Of a stretch of 64,000 bases of DNA, positions 1 to 61,340 are shown piece after piece (within the stretch, counting starts at the first letter, position 1; each line of letters starts with the position of its first letter). Origin of the DNA: Lates calcarifer (lineage: Eukaryota; Chordata; Actinopteri; Centropomidae); contig NC_066838.1 in NCBI RefSeq assembly GCF_001640805.2, positions 9,040,066 through 9,104,065 of the forward strand, read 5' to 3'. The notes under the pieces were generated by a model that searched no databases, had not been told where the DNA came from, and saw only the letters and a program-made list of their open reading frames with translations. The position numbers and the translations under genes are program-made.

Positions 1-57
1 CTTAGTGTAAACATCACATCACAATGAAGCTGAACTGGCAGTGTGACAGTTACTTAC

Positions 58-16442
<16,385 letters not shown>

Positions 16443-17273
16443 CTAGTCTAGATCCCTCGTTTGACCCGTGGATTTGGCAGCAATGTCACCCACATTTACA
16501 CCGTTTAACGTCCCTGGCCTGCTCCAAAATACGGTCCGTGGTGCAGCACTGTAGAAATTATGTGTCCATAACGCGTATTTTGCTGTCAGAGAAAGGGCAG
16601 GATACTGTTGCTGACGACACCGAGGCCGCCTTCTCAGTTTGCTGGATCCTGCTCGGGCTTTTTCTTCCTTCACATGCAGTATAGTTTTTGTTAAGTTTGC
16701 CCCACTCTCTCCCCCCGTCGACCGTGTAACGATAACAACTGCAATCCACAATGTCTGTTAAGACACCAAAAATCGGAGTTTCACCTCAAACGGAGGCAGA
16801 ATAAACAGCCTAATTTGCATCTCCAAAAGCCCGGGTCTTGCGTCTCACTGTTGCCCGTGACAAGAAGCCGAACTCGGCGTGTCCGAAAAGCTCGCCCGTG
16901 CTGTGGCGCGGCTCGTTTCCACGTCTCCTTTCACGACAAACACTTCCATAGCTATATACTTATGCTCTCTATCTATTTCTCTGTCTCCCCGACGGCTGTC
17001 TTCGTCGGGGGGGCCTGCAGGACAGGAGGAAGGGAAATAATATTTACACCCAAACGAGCTACATGTGTGATATTCTCACTGCTTCCGTCGCCATCCGGCT
17101 CCTTTTCATTCTCTGCATCAAATCAGCCCTAAACAGCTCCAAACTCACTGCGGTCGTCTTTTCGACTGGATCCCCCACCACCTCCAACTCCGAAACGATC
17201 CAATATCCCCCGATTTGTCCTCCTTATTTGTGATGGCTGTTCCTTGCTGTGTTTTCTCCTCCAAAAGGCCTTC

Positions 17274-17310
17274 TCTCTCTCGCTCTCTCTCTCTCTCTCT
17301 GCCCCTCTCT
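17274..17310. repeat. CT microsatellite in gnas upstream region
   Basis: CT-rich tract with one CG interruption, inside the CpG-rich region upstream of gnas. Confidence 0.85.
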
Positions 17311-17817
17311 TTTGTTGCTGAAATGTGTTATCAGCTCCTCACATCACCACTGAGCCTCCAAAAACTGCGCACCGATAGACCTTTTTTTAAATTCCCGGCT
17401 CGACTCCGATGATTCCCCTTCAAGAAAAAAAAAAATCATAAAAAAGGGGGAGGGGGGGGAAGGAAAAGAAAACGTGACCAAGATGTGAAAATCCCTCGAA
17501 ATGTATCCACGTTTCTTGCAGGTGAAAAAGCAACCCCCGCTGTCAGGCTCAGTTTTTATAGCCTACATACGGCCTATGTGTGTGTACACACATACACGCT
17601 CTCATGCAAACATACAGATATAGATACAGATATATATTCCTCTTGAATCCGAGGTGGGTAAATAGGCTACAGGCTTGAGACTACATGTGCATTTACATTC
17701 ACAAAAAATAGGACACGGGGTTGTTGTAGCAGCACATTCCCACCGCGAAGGCCGCTCCCCTCCTGGCCGCTGGTCGTGGAAGGTGAAAGACAGGAATAAC
17801 CAATTCTTGGAGGTTAT

Positions 17818-17860
17818 TATTTTCTCCCTTTCTCTCTCTCTCTCGCTTTCTCTCTCTCCG
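17818..17860. repeat. CT microsatellite in gnas upstream region
   Basis: A second interrupted CT tract upstream of gnas, similar in form to the one about 540 bp away. Confidence 0.85.
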
Positions 17861-19799
17861 AGAATAGTAGCTTACACTGAGGAGATAGACAGCGCTGAAG
17901 AGAGACGGGGTGGGGCCACACAGCGCTCATTGAACCCTGGGAAGGAAGGGCCGAGAGAGGAGGAGAGGAGAGGCCGCTTCGCCTCGTCACGTGGGCCGGG
18001 CGCGGGGCAGCGTCAGCGGCGCGGCTCTCTGCGGAGAAAACGGCGCCCTCTTCAAAGAAAACGACCGCACACGGGTTTTGAAGGGTGGGAGTCACGTACG
18101 GCAGCCGGGCCAGGGGCTCTCACAGCTCTCTGCACAGCCAGTGGTGGAGGAACTCATTTTCTTATTTAAGTAAGAGTGTGTCTACGACAACAGTATACAA
18201 ACACTGTTTAATGTAAAAGTCCTGCAGTTAAAACACATAAGTACTGGCAGCAAAGTGTAACGTAACTAAATGTACTCATTATGGAGAATAACTTGTAACT
18301 ACAGCTGTCATATTAGTATAGTGGAGTAAAAATACCGAATCCCCCTTTGAAATGTCCTGGAATAAAAGTGTTACTTAAGATGTAGTACTGAAGTAAATAT
18401 GCTATGTTAAAGTAGGCCTACATTTCACCACCACACACAGCTAATCAGAAAGAACATGCCCAACTCCCCAACATTAATCCACATTAATATATATCCAGAG
18501 TATATATTAACATATATAACTACCAACCTAATTCAACATATGATTAATATTCATTTACATAAGGGAACAGTGTGAGATGTGCACCTGGAATTAAGCATTT
18601 TATGTATTTCAGCTACTCATCTTGCCTGTTTTGCCATGACAGACCACCAACAGCTGTGTTTATGATTCGTGACAGAATTCAGAAAACAGCATCAGAAACT
18701 ATGAATGGCAGCAACTACTTGTTATTGAGCATATGTTTAAAACAGATCTCTTATACACAAACTTTCATTCAGAATAATGATTGTACTCATAACAGATGTT
18801 GCTGTAGTGATATGTTACACTTTCACAGAAACTTAAACAAGAACTGCTATCTTTTATAGAGAAAGTGCTCACAGGACGAAGGGGCAAATGTCCTGAACTA
18901 AATTACAGTGACCATCGGTCGATCTTTTCATTTATCCATCCTTCCCAGCATGCTTTGGGTGAGAGGCAAAATCTACCCACAACTCATCTATATTAGGACA
19001 ACACAATCTGACAAACACATACCTGCCTAGGTGTGTGCTCCAGAAGTTTCCAGCTGGTCTATGTCTTTATACTGTGGGAGGACACAGCAGCACCTGGAGG
19101 ACGACAGATATCCACAGTGAGAACCTGACCCCAGGATCTTCATACTCTCAACAGAGCCACACTCCCAGTCCTCCGTCGAACAAATGTAATTATGTTATTA
19201 GAGTTTTGGGGAAGCTGTAGCACTTACTCAAAAAAATTATCATAGTGATTTAATGATTAAAGGAGCCAGTGTTAATGCACAATGTAAAACAGTCATCAGG
19301 TCAGAATTGGAGATTAAAGTGACAGACAGTGACAGTAATCATAAAGTGCTTATAGTATGATTCATGTTAAAATAAATTGTCACAATAACATTTCATTTGT
19401 AAATGAAATCCTAAAACTTTTTCAAATTAATTGTGTTATTGAATAGAAGGCTTCGATTGGTTACAGGAGCAGGGTATCGCTGACATTGCTGTTAGGTCTG
19501 TTAAACACTAGGTGGTAGCAGTCTTTTAACCCTGAGCATCAGGCTTGGTTTAATGGCTGCCAAGTTATAATTGTGTAATCCTCATACACTTAGGGAATCT
19601 GTAAAAAGAAATCTTTAAAAAAATCTATCAAAATAAAATTAAAAATTCAAATTTATTTTGGTACAAAAAGACAATTCAGATTATCCAGCAGCACTAAAGT
19701 ATGGCTTTGTCAGAAATCATTCATGACTGTGACAAATGTGAGAGTTTAAATGGGTGTTTAAAAGTACAAATGAAAAATTGATCACTATGTTGCAATTTT

Positions 19800-19831
19800 A
19801 TTAAAAAAAACAAAACAAAACAAAACAAAAC
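19800..19831. repeat. (AAAAC)n pentanucleotide repeat
   Basis: An A-run followed by about five AAAAC units in the gnas-piezo intergenic region. Confidence 0.85.
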
Positions 19832-20289
19832 ACCAAGATATCTTCATTTGCAGACACGTGTTTGTTGAGGAAAACAAAGTTGCAAACTTCTTGGATCTTG
19901 TGTCCAAACCTTCAGACTCCACCCAGCTACATAAGCCGACAGAGGGACAGACCTTAGCATGGTTTGTCTCAGTAACATTAAATGTGAAATGCATTTGTGA
20001 GCGAATAGAAAAAGCTAAAAGCTGTGCCAGCCTCTGTATCTGAATCCCCCCAGCTGTCCTCTGGGTTTTGTGGTGGGCTTTGGTAGTAAATGTTGTGCTG
20101 ACCTGGTGTTCTCTGGAGCTTGAGACCCAATCAGTCAGAATCTCTGAGGAGCAGCCTCCCATCTGTTAGACTAACATAAAAACATTACTGCCACACCTCT
20201 TTTCTCCAGCTTACATGATTTGTAATCTATACATTTGTCTGTATATATTTGTTGGCTTATATAAATTTCTCCTTGGGCTGGTTCCTTCT

Positions 20290-20730
20290 TATCTGTGTAC
20301 ATACACATGTAAAAGATCAATATAGGCCTGCACTCTCACAATATTCTACAAATGTTGGTCCCCAGAGTTAGAAGAGAATTAGGCAAAGAAGCTTTTAAAT
20401 ACACTGCCTCTTCTTCCTGGAATAATGTACACAATGACCTGAAATTGTCAGAGCTGAATTTAAGTCCATTTTAAAGGATTGAGAAAATAGTATGCTTAGT
20501 AAATGAGATTGCTCCTAAATTTTCACTGGGATTCTTTCAGAAAATTGTACCTATTTATGTATCACAACTGGATATTTGTCTGTGATCTTGTACAGTACAG
20601 TGTGTGACAGTTGTCTGTTTGTACTGTTTGTGTTTATTGTTCTAACAGTGTTTGGTGCTCTCTTGGCCAGGGTACTCTTGAAAAAAAAGATTTTGATCTG
20701 AATTAGATTTTTACCCAGATAAATATAGAA
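20290..20730 (+). mobile_element. degenerate non-LTR retrotransposon (L2/Rex-like) 3' end
   Basis: From 20361 a frame reads PRVRRELGKEAFKYTASSSW, then WNNVHNDLKLSEL, ending at a stop near 20473. This resembles the C-terminal tail of LINE ORF2 proteins (RxxFxxxAPxxWNxLP-type). The downstream ctcttggccagggtactcttg and ttacccagataaata resemble the 3' UTR word of fish L2-type elements. It is 5'-truncated and inactive. Confidence 0.55.
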
Positions 20731-21863
20731 TATATATGCCTCAACTGTATGAAGTAATTATTACCAGATGGACAGTTAAGATACAAATACGTCTTTTTTT
20801 AACATGCCTAAGTACGAACACCTAAGTCTAATATTAAATCTGAGGCTAAGCCATGTTCACAAACTGCTGTTAATTGTTTGCCTGTCAACATTCCTTCACG
20901 CCCTGTCTGTGCTTGTTTTGTAAACATTAGCTGTGTCAGTGTGTTTATAGACACAGTCTATGGTCGGCATCGTTTGTAGGCTACTATGCAAACTTTTCTG
21001 CTTCCTGTCTAGCTGTTTGTTGTGCAAAAAAATACTTTATCATTACACATTAACACAAAACAGACATTCAGCTGAACTTTTCACTCGCTAAATTTACATA
21101 CTGTTGGTGCACATACAACAATTTGCATACTGCTTGTGAGTAGTAGGCAGTTTGGACATGGTGTTTTGTGCTGTGGAGGGTGATGGGGAGAAATCCAACA
21201 GTGATGGAAGTTGGCAAATGACCATACAATATGTAAATGTTAGAGGAACTGATGTGAGACTGTTCCCGGCAACAGATCAATACCTGCTCAGCACTCACCA
21301 AAACCAGGGCACTAAAAATTTGTAAGAAATTCTCAATAATGTGTCAGCGTGCTAGTCAGTCATTTTTTCCTCAAACAAAAACGATAATATTCTGGGTTAT
21401 ACACTTCTGCACTTCCTCTTGCGCACAAGCACAAATGATCAATTGTATAACCTACTGTGCACGTGGACCTCATTCTGACCTTAAAGCTAAACCATAAGCC
21501 TGAGACCAATGAGCAATTCCCAAATAGTTTTCCTAGATTTTTCCCAGTTTTCCTAGGCCAAACACACACACACACTCTCTCCTCCTACCTCACCACACAA
21601 GACCCTTTTACAGCACGTCCACTCACAGCTCTTTTTAACTACACTGTCATGAAATGTTAGCTGCCTACTCAGCACTCATTCTCATCATAATCAATTTAGA
21701 GCTACTGCTGAGGAGTAATTGAGTATGTGTTTCTTTCCTCTCATTGAGTCAAGGGGTTTATCTGCCCACAGAGGAACATCATCTACGATCATCTACAGAC
21801 AAAAGAATTTATTAGTTTAGTTTGGCCTTGGTTAACAAGGTTACGAAATTCTGGAATACTTGT

Positions 21864-22307
21864 AGTGTTGCGATGATTAGAGATTAATAAATCAGACTTT
21901 TAGATGTTATTACAACCATTTTGTGAAACTGTGAGGAGGAAAACAACAGAAGCTTCTTGTCCTTAACTCTTATCTGGTTTCCCTTGTTGTTGTGAGTTGT
22001 GTAACGTTACTTCTTTTCAACACCACTCTGTCCACAAAACAGCTTGTCATTAAATACAACAGATGATGATAAGTTACTCAATCAATAGCTCAGTCTGGAA
22101 AGTATCAGAAAACCATTCCTAAAACCTAAGGCTACGTCAACAAATTGCTTGATTTGTCCATCAAAACTTCAAAATGCAAATATGTAAATAAGTTTGACAT
22201 TTTTACTAAAAAAATCATTTTAAAAATGATTCATCGATTAACAAATAGATGTCAATTATTTTTCTGTCAATAGACTAATACATGAATCGACTAATCACTG
22301 CAACACT
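21864..22307. mobile_element. TIR element (MITE-like), 444 bp
   Basis: The left end agtgttgcgatgattag (21864-21880) and the right end ctaatcactgcaacact (22291-22307) are inverted copies with two mismatches. The interior right half carries the family words tttgacatttttactaaaa and gattcatcgattaaca. It has no coding capacity and looks like a non-autonomous DNA transposon of the AT-rich teleost family also seen at 39987. Confidence 0.6.
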
Positions 22308-23660
22308 GATCCCAAGTGCTACTTCTGCAATGTAATACTCCTGTATTTCATGTACTCATGTACATTTACTTGTATAGTAAATATTAATAATCGCAACTAA
22401 GCTGATTACATGTTCAACACTTTACTAAAACACTGGGATCTCGGAATAATTCTGAATTCAAAAACAAAATGAATTTTTAGGTTCTTTAAACTGAACTTGA
22501 AAAAACTGAATTAAATTTAATAAAAATGTGTGATAGCTGTTTCGTAAACGTTTATCCTGGACTGTTGATTATTTTACTCCAAAGACAGAATATTTGTCTT
22601 ATCTTATTTCATTTTAATGACATAAGCGATTTCTTGTTTCTTAAGCAGTGGTGAGTGTTTCCTGTGTTTTATTGTCCTGCTGCTCTAAATTCTCTTAATC
22701 ACAGTAACACTACACACTACAACATACAACACAGAGTAATCAGCAGTTCTTTATCTTTAAACTGAATAAGCACCCAGTACATAAATTAACTGTTCAATCT
22801 GCTGTTAATTAACTTAACACACTCTTGTTCATATGTCTTTCACTGGTAATAAAACAGTAATTAAGTGATTTCTCCAACTCACTCCTCTTACGATCGTACA
22901 CAGACACAGTCACTGCTGCGGCTCTAGCAGAATTATGTTGTAAGCTGGTGTCGCCAAAAATGTAATTTGACACACAAAAACATCATAACTGGGTTTTTCT
23001 CATCTTCTCTTCTATATCTTTAAATAAAGTTAATGTTTTTGCCAGTCTCAGTCCTTGCATTGATCATTCCTCTGTAGTCACACCAGCTCTTAATGGCCTC
23101 ACAGCCATGAATATTAGATACACTTCCCTTCACCCCACAGCACAAATGTGATGAGCCAGGCTGACGCGGCTGTAAGGAAACAAACAGAGTCCTGTGTGAG
23201 TGTCTGTCTGGGTTTCACATATAAAGAATTCAGACTGTGGTTTCAACATAATTTGTGGATGGAGGCAAAATGCCTGCAAGCACATGCAGAAACATACACA
23301 ACTTTCAACAAAGACTTTGCACAGTCAATCCAAGTCATCATAATATTGCGTGAAATATCATGGTTTTTCTAAGTTGCTGCAGTTTGTTTGTCTGGTTTTA
23401 TGTATTGGTGGAGGCATGTTTTTTCATGTAATAATATGGGGATATTCTCCTGAGTGAGATTAGCTTCAATATGAGCATAGTAACGGAGATGCTGGGTTAC
23501 AACCCATTATGTCTGGGAGAGAGACAAAGAGAGTGAGAGAGGTGAGGGAGGGAAGGGAGGGTGTGACAGAAACACAAGCAAAGAGCAGAGGGAGTCATCT
23601 TCTTCACACAGTTTTAAATCAAGATTCTTCTCTCACTCTCTCTCCTCTAATTCTTCACAG

Positions 23661-23916
23661 TGCTGCTCGTCTCAGGACTGACAATATATCTTTTTTGTTA
23701 TAGTTTGAGTGAGTTGGACTCAAAATATCTTTCCTGTCTTTTCACTCCTGTATTGGAGGATGCTTTGACCGAGGCTGCATACATTTTCTTCAGAGAAATG
23801 TGTGAGAGGATTGGAGTTTCCCTCCACATTGCTAAGACATCTACTTATTTGTGCAGAGATCTGGAGGGTGATATCTGAGGTAGCTGTGTGTGTGTCTCTG
23901 ACACAGAGAAGGAGAC
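23661..23916 (+). promoter_or_regulatory. putative piezo 5' UTR
   Basis: Upstream of the start codon, a pyrimidine tract ending ATTCTTCACAG at 23650-23660 looks like a splice acceptor. This leader may therefore belong to a 5' UTR exon continuing into coding exon 1, with an upstream non-coding exon. This is inference only. Confidence 0.35.
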
Positions 23917-54934
<31,018 letters not shown>

Positions 54935-55735
54935 GGTTTGGCAACATACGTTAGTGCGGGAAGTCGAGGGTGCAGTGCCACATCGCATCACATTACAGAG
55001 CAAATAAAACTTGGTGCAGTAGTTAAAAGTAATTTCAACATGAATGTAGTTTAAGCTAGGTCACTGGGAAAAGGGTTAACTTGTGATTTAAAAACAATCC
55101 AGCCATCATCAAGAACCCTGAACAAGGGAAGAGGGGTTTTTTTCACCATGGCTCAGTGAATCATGGCTTATTTGTTTAAATGTGGATCTGCCAATATTTT
55201 CCATTACAAGCATTCATACTGACAATAACTTTTCCTGATATGATGATTAGAAATTCCAAGAGGTTGCTAATGTTGGATTCAGACGTCTGAAATTTATGTT
55301 AGTTCATTTACTCACACTTGTGTTCAGTTCTCTGCAAAAAGCAAAAAAAAAAAGAGGGTCATTTTCTTTTAAAGTCTTTGTTCCAGGCAAATAATGATAC
55401 AATACTAGAAGGCACTTAATTGTAATACCAATTTATCTGGGCTGCAGTTAAATGAATCAAGTGCCTGCTACTTATTTGCTATTAATGTAGTTTTCGGTCC
55501 ACTTGATAATGCATGCATTTCTTATTTTGATTCAGTTTTTACTGATGTCAAGTTCACACAACATCCTACTCCTTGATTTACAGTTTCAGGAACAACAATA
55601 TTTCAACAAACCCTTGATTTACTCATGGATCAACACACACATACCTCTGTAAATACCATGTTTATGTGTATGTCTACTTAGACTACTGCACTGATTTATT
55701 TATATCAAAATAAAAATTGTAGTTACAGATAAAAA
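54935..55735 (+). other. piezo 3' UTR
   Basis: AT-rich non-coding sequence between the stop codon and the distal AATAAA. Two polyadenylation signals suggest alternative lengths. No repeat was identified in it. Confidence 0.6.
55709..55714 (+). other. piezo polyadenylation signal
   Basis: AATAAA about 775 bp after the piezo stop codon. It would end transcripts near 55730, just before the convergent atp5f1e 3' end. An earlier AATAAA at 55003-55008, only about 70 bp after the stop, could give a short 3' UTR form. Confidence 0.6.
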
Positions 55736-55805
55736 AAAATGTCTCAGTGTCTCAGTCTGCAAATACGATATTCACCAACAGGACAAGAATACAAGGAAAC
55801 AAAAT

Positions 55806-56008
55806 GTATTTCCGGTATTCATCTTTAATACAATTTTAATTACAAATGAAAGGAGAAAAAACAGCTATTTCATTCTGTTCAGGTCCCCAGTCCAACAACG
55901 CATCTTGATGTCATCCATCTTTCTTGCCCTTCTCCATGGTGTGCGAGACAGGACAGTTACAAGACCTCATAACTCCAGGGAAAAAACTATCTACATCATG
56001 GTCTCATC
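55806..56008 (-). other. atp5f1e: atp5f1e 3' UTR exon
   Basis: On the minus strand, a strong acceptor (CGTTTTCCCCCCAG) precedes GATGAGACCATGATG at 56008. About 180 bp further an ATTAAA signal (55829-55824) would give cleavage near 55805-55815. Together with the GTAAGT donor just after the stop codon this makes a non-coding last exon. The exact cleavage site is inferred. Confidence 0.6.
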
Positions 56009-56980
56009 CTGGGGGGAAAACGGAACAGGGGAATACAGACATTATTAAACATATCTTTTGTACCCTATAACAGAACGTAAGAAACTTTCATATCAATGCC
56101 TGCATGTTTCAGGTTCATATATGTTGACATTTTAACTCCTAATACTCTGATTTTTCAGTTTTGGTCCTGCTTTGGACAAGGAGCTTTGAAAATTTCAGCA
56201 GATGCTCAATAACTCTGATGTTATATACATGTATCAGTTTGGAAGGAGTGAAAAGTTAGAGGACGCTAGATCTAGAAGAATTTTATCCAAATACACTGAG
56301 CAGCAAAGTACCTTGTCTGAATACACCAGGGAAAGGTAGTATCAAGACTGCTGTGAGTGTACAACGTTCATTCAACACGTGCAACTGGTCAATTAACAAA
56401 CCAGAACTTTAACACAAGAGACATCACCTGCTAAAGTATGTGACCACTGATGGAAAGCAACTACAATCAAATGCTTATTTAATGTACCCTTAATTATGAT
56501 TATAAAATTGTTTGTAGTTAGTTTATACTTTGCAGATTAAGAATTTACATACTTATTATATAGGCCTTTACAGAACTCAGGTAGAAAATATGATGCACTG
56601 CTATTTAACATTTAATTACCCAATACATCTGCATGAGTTATGCGAGTGATTAGTTAGCGTAACGTCAACTAAGCACATTAAAATGATGCTTAAATGTTAG
56701 TAATAACCATCCCATTCAACCATGAATTCCCTTTTGATACTGTACAATCTAAACTTAACAGATTATGCTTATATACTTTTGCTCTAATACAATTAAGCAT
56801 AGTATACCTTTGCTTGTAGTGGACTATCACAACACTGGAGTATTACTGTCTTCCACCACTGTGGAATGACAAGCCGCTCACTCAATGTCACAGACTGTCG
56901 GTGGCCCTGATGAATTTACCTGCAGATATGACTCCGTCTCTCACAACTACTGATAACATGTACTATGTGATGAACTTACG

Positions 56981-57485
56981 CTATGCTGCTGTTTTGGGTT
57001 TGAGGACTTTGACGCTGGCTTCTGCGGCCTTTATTGCCTCGGTTTTGTACTGCGGCTTCAGGGCAGCGCGCACCGCGCTAGCGCAGATAGCGGAGAAGCG
57101 GATGTAGCTGCAGAGAGGACACACTTGTTAGCCACATTATAAAAGGCAAGCAATACTGAAGATGATCAGCCTGTAAAAGACAAGCATAACAGCTTACGTA
57201 AAAACAAACTACATATCCAATGCATTCGCATAAAGAGTCAAATTGTGAACGTTATCGCTGTAACGCATGGGCGGAAAAGCTAACTCAGGCTAGCAGCGAG
57301 CCATGTAGCTCTGTGAGGGATTTCATGACGAAATAACGACAAATACTATTTGAAAGCTTTCAGTTATGATAACCAATCCTTATCAAGAATGCCGTGGTCA
57401 ACGCTGACCAGAAAACAAATTCAGAAGATGAACATTTTTCTGTATTTTATTACCTTAGGCCTGCCTGTCTCCAGTATGCGACCAT
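56981..57485 (-). CDS. atp5f1e: atp5f1e, mitochondrial ATP synthase epsilon subunit
   Basis: A small subunit of the F1 central stalk in the mitochondrial inner membrane. There are two coding exons on the minus strand: 57454-57485 (MVAYWRQAGL plus two bases) and 56981-57107 (completing Ser, then YIRFSAICASAVRAALKPQY and on to VKVLKPKTAA, stop TAG at 56983-56981). This gives 52 codons; the human protein is 51 residues. MVAYWRQAGLSYIR is the near-invariant N-terminus of the family. The intron is GT-AG (donor GTAATAA, acceptor CTCTCTGCAG). The stop lies one base before a GTAAGT donor at 56979, so the rest of the 3' UTR is in a separate exon. It is convergent with piezo and divergent from prelid3b. 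Confidence 0.95.
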
Positions 57486-57600
57486 CTTGCCTGTGTTGTG
57501 GCTTCAAGGACAGGTCGAATATGTGCGTGATTACGTCATTTGAGATACGCTGGTGTTCTCCCTCGGCCAATAAGAACAGTGCACATTCATGATTGACAGC
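57486..57600 (-). promoter_or_regulatory. atp5f1e 5' UTR/promoter
   Basis: CpG-containing sequence upstream of the start codon. It has a TGACGTAA-type CRE/ATF half-site near 57531-57538 and a CCAAT-type element (attggccgaggg on the minus strand) near 57560-57571. These fit a housekeeping TATA-less promoter. The start site is not determined. Confidence 0.4.
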
Positions 57601-57653
57601 TCGACCCGCCCCCAAAGAACATTTTCTTTCTTTCTTTTTATTTAATGTCATAT

Positions 57654-57654
<1 letters not shown>

Positions 57655-57684
<30 letters not shown>
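57655..57684. repeat. T30 homopolymer
   Basis: An uninterrupted run of 30 T (A30 on the minus strand) upstream of atp5f1e. On the minus strand it is followed by catatgacattaaataaaaag, with no recognised retrogene body. Confidence 0.95.
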
Positions 57685-57687
<3 letters not shown>

Positions 57688-58600
57688 TGACACTGTGACA
57701 CGAATTGAAGTAGACTACCTTTGCAATATCAAATATATCAGTAACCACCACAATCACTTAACTACAAGGTTAACCATAAGCTCAAATAGCCTATGGGGAA
57801 ATTTGAAGGATGACAATATCATCCTAATTGTATTGTGGTTTTATTTAATTTGTCTTTTTAATGTTTGACTTGAGGAGATTTTATACAGTTATAGTTGTAA
57901 AAGAGACAGGCTCCCTAGTGGCAACCTATCTTAGCCATTATATTATAAAAATCATTAAACGTTATGATCACCATATGGCAATAATAATCACAACAAACAA
58001 CATTTTGATATTGTAATAAAATGATATTACCATTAGCCTGAATGTAGACTGAATGTAAAACAGAGTAGCATAGATATAGAAATATAGTGATCAGAATGTG
58101 ATCGAATTAACCTTCATTTTAATCACATGCAGAGTTATTCAAAGCTGATGATAAAGTATGCATTAAAAATATTAAGTGGTAAAGTAACTACAACTAAAAT
58201 ATAAAACTGATATGACTAAAGTCCGCCTCCACTCAAAACTATGTTCCTAAACTATGTTCATACTTGGACACAGTATGAAACTGAAGAGCTACAGATCTGT
58301 AGCAAATCAAATACACAAAAAAATAAATTATTCACAATAATTTGTCCATAGATTAAATGCCTCTTCAGTGAAGTAGAATTTCCAGCCAATTAATTAAACT
58401 TTTTTGATGGAAAGACACATATTATTCAAAGTGGGGTTTTTTTTTTAATGATCTTTTAAGTAACGAACCAGTTTTTCACACTTGACAGTTCCACATTTCA
58501 CCACTTGAGCTTTTAAAATGAGAGCATTGCCTGGGATTTAAGAAATAAATAAATAAGAGATGGATTGTTCTGGATGTCAGGGTGCAGCAGGGCTCTCTAG
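57685..58600. other. atp5f1e-prelid3b intergenic region
   Basis: About 0.9 kb of AT-rich DNA between the two divergent genes. No coding segment and no identified repeat. Confidence 0.6.
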
Positions 58601-58731
58601 TCACCAGGGGGAGTGTCAGCGCTGAGGCCCCATTTAAAGCTTTTCTCCTTCAGTCCCTCCCTTCCTCACTCACTCCGGTCACGCTGTCATCAGTCGCCGG
58701 CTCCCGAGCCCTGACAGAAGCGCCTGTTAAA
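58600..58731 (+). promoter_or_regulatory. prelid3b proximal promoter and 5' UTR
   Basis: Moderately CpG-containing sequence directly upstream of the start codon (gtcgccggctcccgagccctg). No TATA box is evident. The start site is not determined. Confidence 0.35.

Positions 58732-61340
<2,609 letters not shown>

Larger units (their letters stand above)
18111..23660. other. gnas-piezo intergenic region
   Basis: About 5.5 kb between the divergent gnas and piezo genes. It contains an AAAAC repeat (19800-19831), a degenerate LINE 3' end (about 20290-20730) and a TIR element (21864-22307). No conserved protein-coding segment was recognised. Confidence 0.6.

Noticed and set aside
17675..18169. Longer open frame in the CpG-rich region
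   Set aside because: GC-rich DNA has few stop codons. The translation is Arg/Ser/Gly-rich, includes the CT repeat, and matches nothing recognised (including XL-alpha-s or NESP55).
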